In this document: piece by piece, positions 39,723-40,881 of the stretch
Numbering within the stretch: position 1 is the stretch's first letter
Layout: each line of letters begins with the position of its first letter
Source: Streptomyces sp. CBMA123
Lineage (GTDB): Bacteria; Actinomycetota; Actinomycetes; Streptomycetales; Streptomycetaceae
Direction: 5' to 3'
DNA: 40,881 nt
NCBI RefSeq assembly: GCF_014596465.1
Contig: NZ_MECK01000609.1
Location: 1 to 40,881 of the forward strand
Position numbers and translations under genes: made by a program
Notes under the pieces: model-generated
What the model was told of the DNA's origin: nothing
Databases searched by the model: none
What the model saw: only the letters and a program-made list of their open reading frames with translations

Positions 39723-40881
39723 GTGCGATGGGAAAGGTGGTCCGGGCCGGGGTCGGCCGCAAGCGGGTGCAGACCCTGGTGATGGTGCTCACCACGATGA
39801 TGTCCGTGACGGCGTGCATCCTCGCACTCGGGCTGCTGGTGGCCGCCCAGGCCCCGTACGAGCGCTCCTTCGCCGACCAGCACGGCGCGCACCTCAACGT
39901 GCTGTACGACCAGGCCAAGGCGAGCCCCGCCCAGCTCGCCGCGGCCGCGCACGCGCCCGGGGTGACGGCCTCGGCCGGTCCCTACGCGGCGGTCACCCTC
40001 CAGCCGCGTTCCGGCCCGGACACCAAGATCCCGCCGCCCGGCAGCCTGCTGCCGCCGATGACGCTGGTCGGCCGTGCCCAGGACGGCCCGATGGACGACC
40101 TGCGGATCACCATGGGCCGCTGGATCGCGGGCCCCGGCGAGGTGGTCTTCCTGAACGGGCACTCCCCGCTGACAGTCGGGGACAGTGCGCAGTTCCCGGA
40201 CCTGCCCGGGCACCCGACGCTCAAGGTCGTCGGCCTGGCCGACTCAGTCTCCTGGAGCGCGGACGGCTGGGTCGCCCCCGAGCAGGTGGCCGGACTGACG
40301 GCCCCGGGCACGACACCCGCCGCCCAGTACCTCTATCGCTTCGCCCATGCCGACAGCAACGCCGAGGTGGACGCCGACCACGTGGCGATCGCCGCCGCGG
40401 TGCCGGGCGGTGCGCTCACCAAGGCGACCAGCTACCAGCCCGCCCGCGAGGAGGCCAACCGGACGGCCTCGACCTTCGTCCCGTTCGTCACGGCCTTCGG
40501 GGTGCTCGGCCTGGCCATGTCGGTGCTGATCATCGGCGTCGTGGTCAGCGGCGCGGTGAGCGCCGCCACCCGGCGGATCGGCATCCTCAAGTCCTTGGGC
40601 TTCACGCCGGCCCAGGTGGCGCGCGCCTACGTCGGCCAAGCGCTGATCCCCGCCGGGATCGGCACCGCGCTGGGCGTGGCCGGGGGCAACCTGCTGTCCG
40701 TGCCGGTGCTCGGAATCGCCCACAAGGCCCTGCGTGGAGGGCTGCTGGGTATTCCGCTCTGGGTGGACGTGGTGGTCGCGGTGGCGGCCCTGGGCGCGGT
40801 GGCCGGCACCGCGCTGGTGCCCGCACTGCGGGCCGGACGGCTGCGCACGGTGGAGGCGCTCGCGGTCGGCCGGACGGCACC
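39719..40881 (+). CDS. FtsX/MacB-type ABC permease (3' partial)
   Basis: At least 387 residues, open at the window end. The first membrane segment (about 17-40, VQTLVMVLTTMMSVTACILALGLLVAA) leads to a large extracellular domain with VGRAQDGPMDDLRITMGRWIAGPGEVVFLNG. The FtsX core follows near 255-300: TFVPFVTAFGVLGLAMSVLIIGVVVSGAVSAATRRIGILKSLGFTPAQVARAYVGQALIP, then GTALGVAGGNLLSVPVL and another hydrophobic stretch (VDVVVAVAALGAVAGTALVPALRAGRL). It partners the ATPase two micro-ORFs upstream and is read in the same frame as it. Substrate unknown; the adjacent two-component system hints at a membrane-active antibiotic or lipid. Confidence 0.9.
   Translation, partial: MSAMGKVVRAGVGRKRVQTLVMVLTTMMSVTACILALGLLVAAQAPYERSFADQHGAHLNVLYDQAKASPAQLAAAAHAPGVTASAGPYAAVTLQPRSGPDTKIPPPGSLLPPMTLVGRAQDGPMDDLRITMGRWIAGPGEVVFLNGHSPLTVGDSAQFPDLPGHPTLKVVGLADSVSWSADGWVAPEQVAGLTAPGTTPAAQYLYRFAHADSNAEVDADHVAIAAAVPGGALTKATSYQPAREEANRTASTFVPFVTAFGVLGLAMSVLIIGVVVSGAVSAATRRIGILKSLGFTPAQVARAYVGQALIPAGIGTALGVAGGNLLSVPVLGIAHKALRGGLLGIPLWVDVVVAVAALGAVAGTALVPALRAGRLRTVEALAVGRTA

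Larger units (their letters stand above)
39547..39730 (+). repeat. Tandem direct repeat between exporter genes (68 and 77 bases)
   Basis: Unit A is 39574-39641 and unit B 39642-39718. They differ by a 9-base insertion (ggagcgagc) and four substitutions. The junction GGTGGGCGCATGAGTG occurs three times, at the ATPase stop, the micro-ORF 1 stop and the permease start. Each unit contains GGGC-GAAT-GCCC, a small hairpin. Confidence 0.92.

Overview
The window is very GC-rich, with strong third-position G/C in every convincing gene, mostly short intergenic gaps, frequent ATGA stop/start overlaps and GTG/TTG starts. Together with two LuxR-type two-component systems, several TetR regulators, a PT-linker chitinase with a DasR-like operator and an actinobacterial Cys leader peptide, this points to a Streptomycetaceae chromosome (Streptomyces or Kitasatospora). 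I see no tRNA, rRNA, CRISPR, prophage or intact IS.

Layout. 1-5068: a serine hydrolase cut by the window edge, a small membrane protein, a TIM-barrel glycosidase-like protein divergent from a TetR across a perfect palindrome, then a second TetR divergent from an SDR protein that has lost its catalytic residues. 5263-9373: a zinc-knuckle SDR fusion, a secreted GH18 chitinase under a DasR-like site, and a secreted choice-of-anchor C protein. 9820-19040: aldo/keto reductase, GNAT, nitroreductase, an ABC-F ATPase, a secreted trypsin-like lipoprotein, a second ABC-F with a long leader that looks like a ribosome-sensing attenuator, and an S41 peptidase. 19440-23793: a six-pass membrane protein, a membrane protein/histidine kinase/response regulator operon and a GNAT. 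23870-27560: a three-gene operon of WXG100-like proteins plus a membrane-anchored protein, probably type VII cargo. 27820-34760: a fatty-acid or branched-chain degradation operon (2-methylacyl-CoA racemase, acyl-CoA dehydrogenase, thiolase, FadB) facing a MerR regulator with its own palindromic operator. 35085-36383: a 2-oxoglutarate/Fe(II) oxygenase behind a Cys-responsive leader peptide. 36521-40881: a second two-component system divergent from an ABC exporter whose ATPase and permease genes are separated by two tandem micro-ORFs.

The points most worth following are the leader peptide and hairpins before the oxygenase, the duplicated micro-ORFs linked by ATGA overlaps between the ABC ATPase and permease, the uORF/hairpin leader of the second ABC-F gene, the WXG operon, and two neighbouring SDR proteins lacking the catalytic Ser and Tyr. 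Intergenic gaps also carry many private short tandem repeats (8, 9, 12, 13, 15 and 18 bp units), often exactly at gene ends. Family names rest on motifs read by eye; no database search was run.
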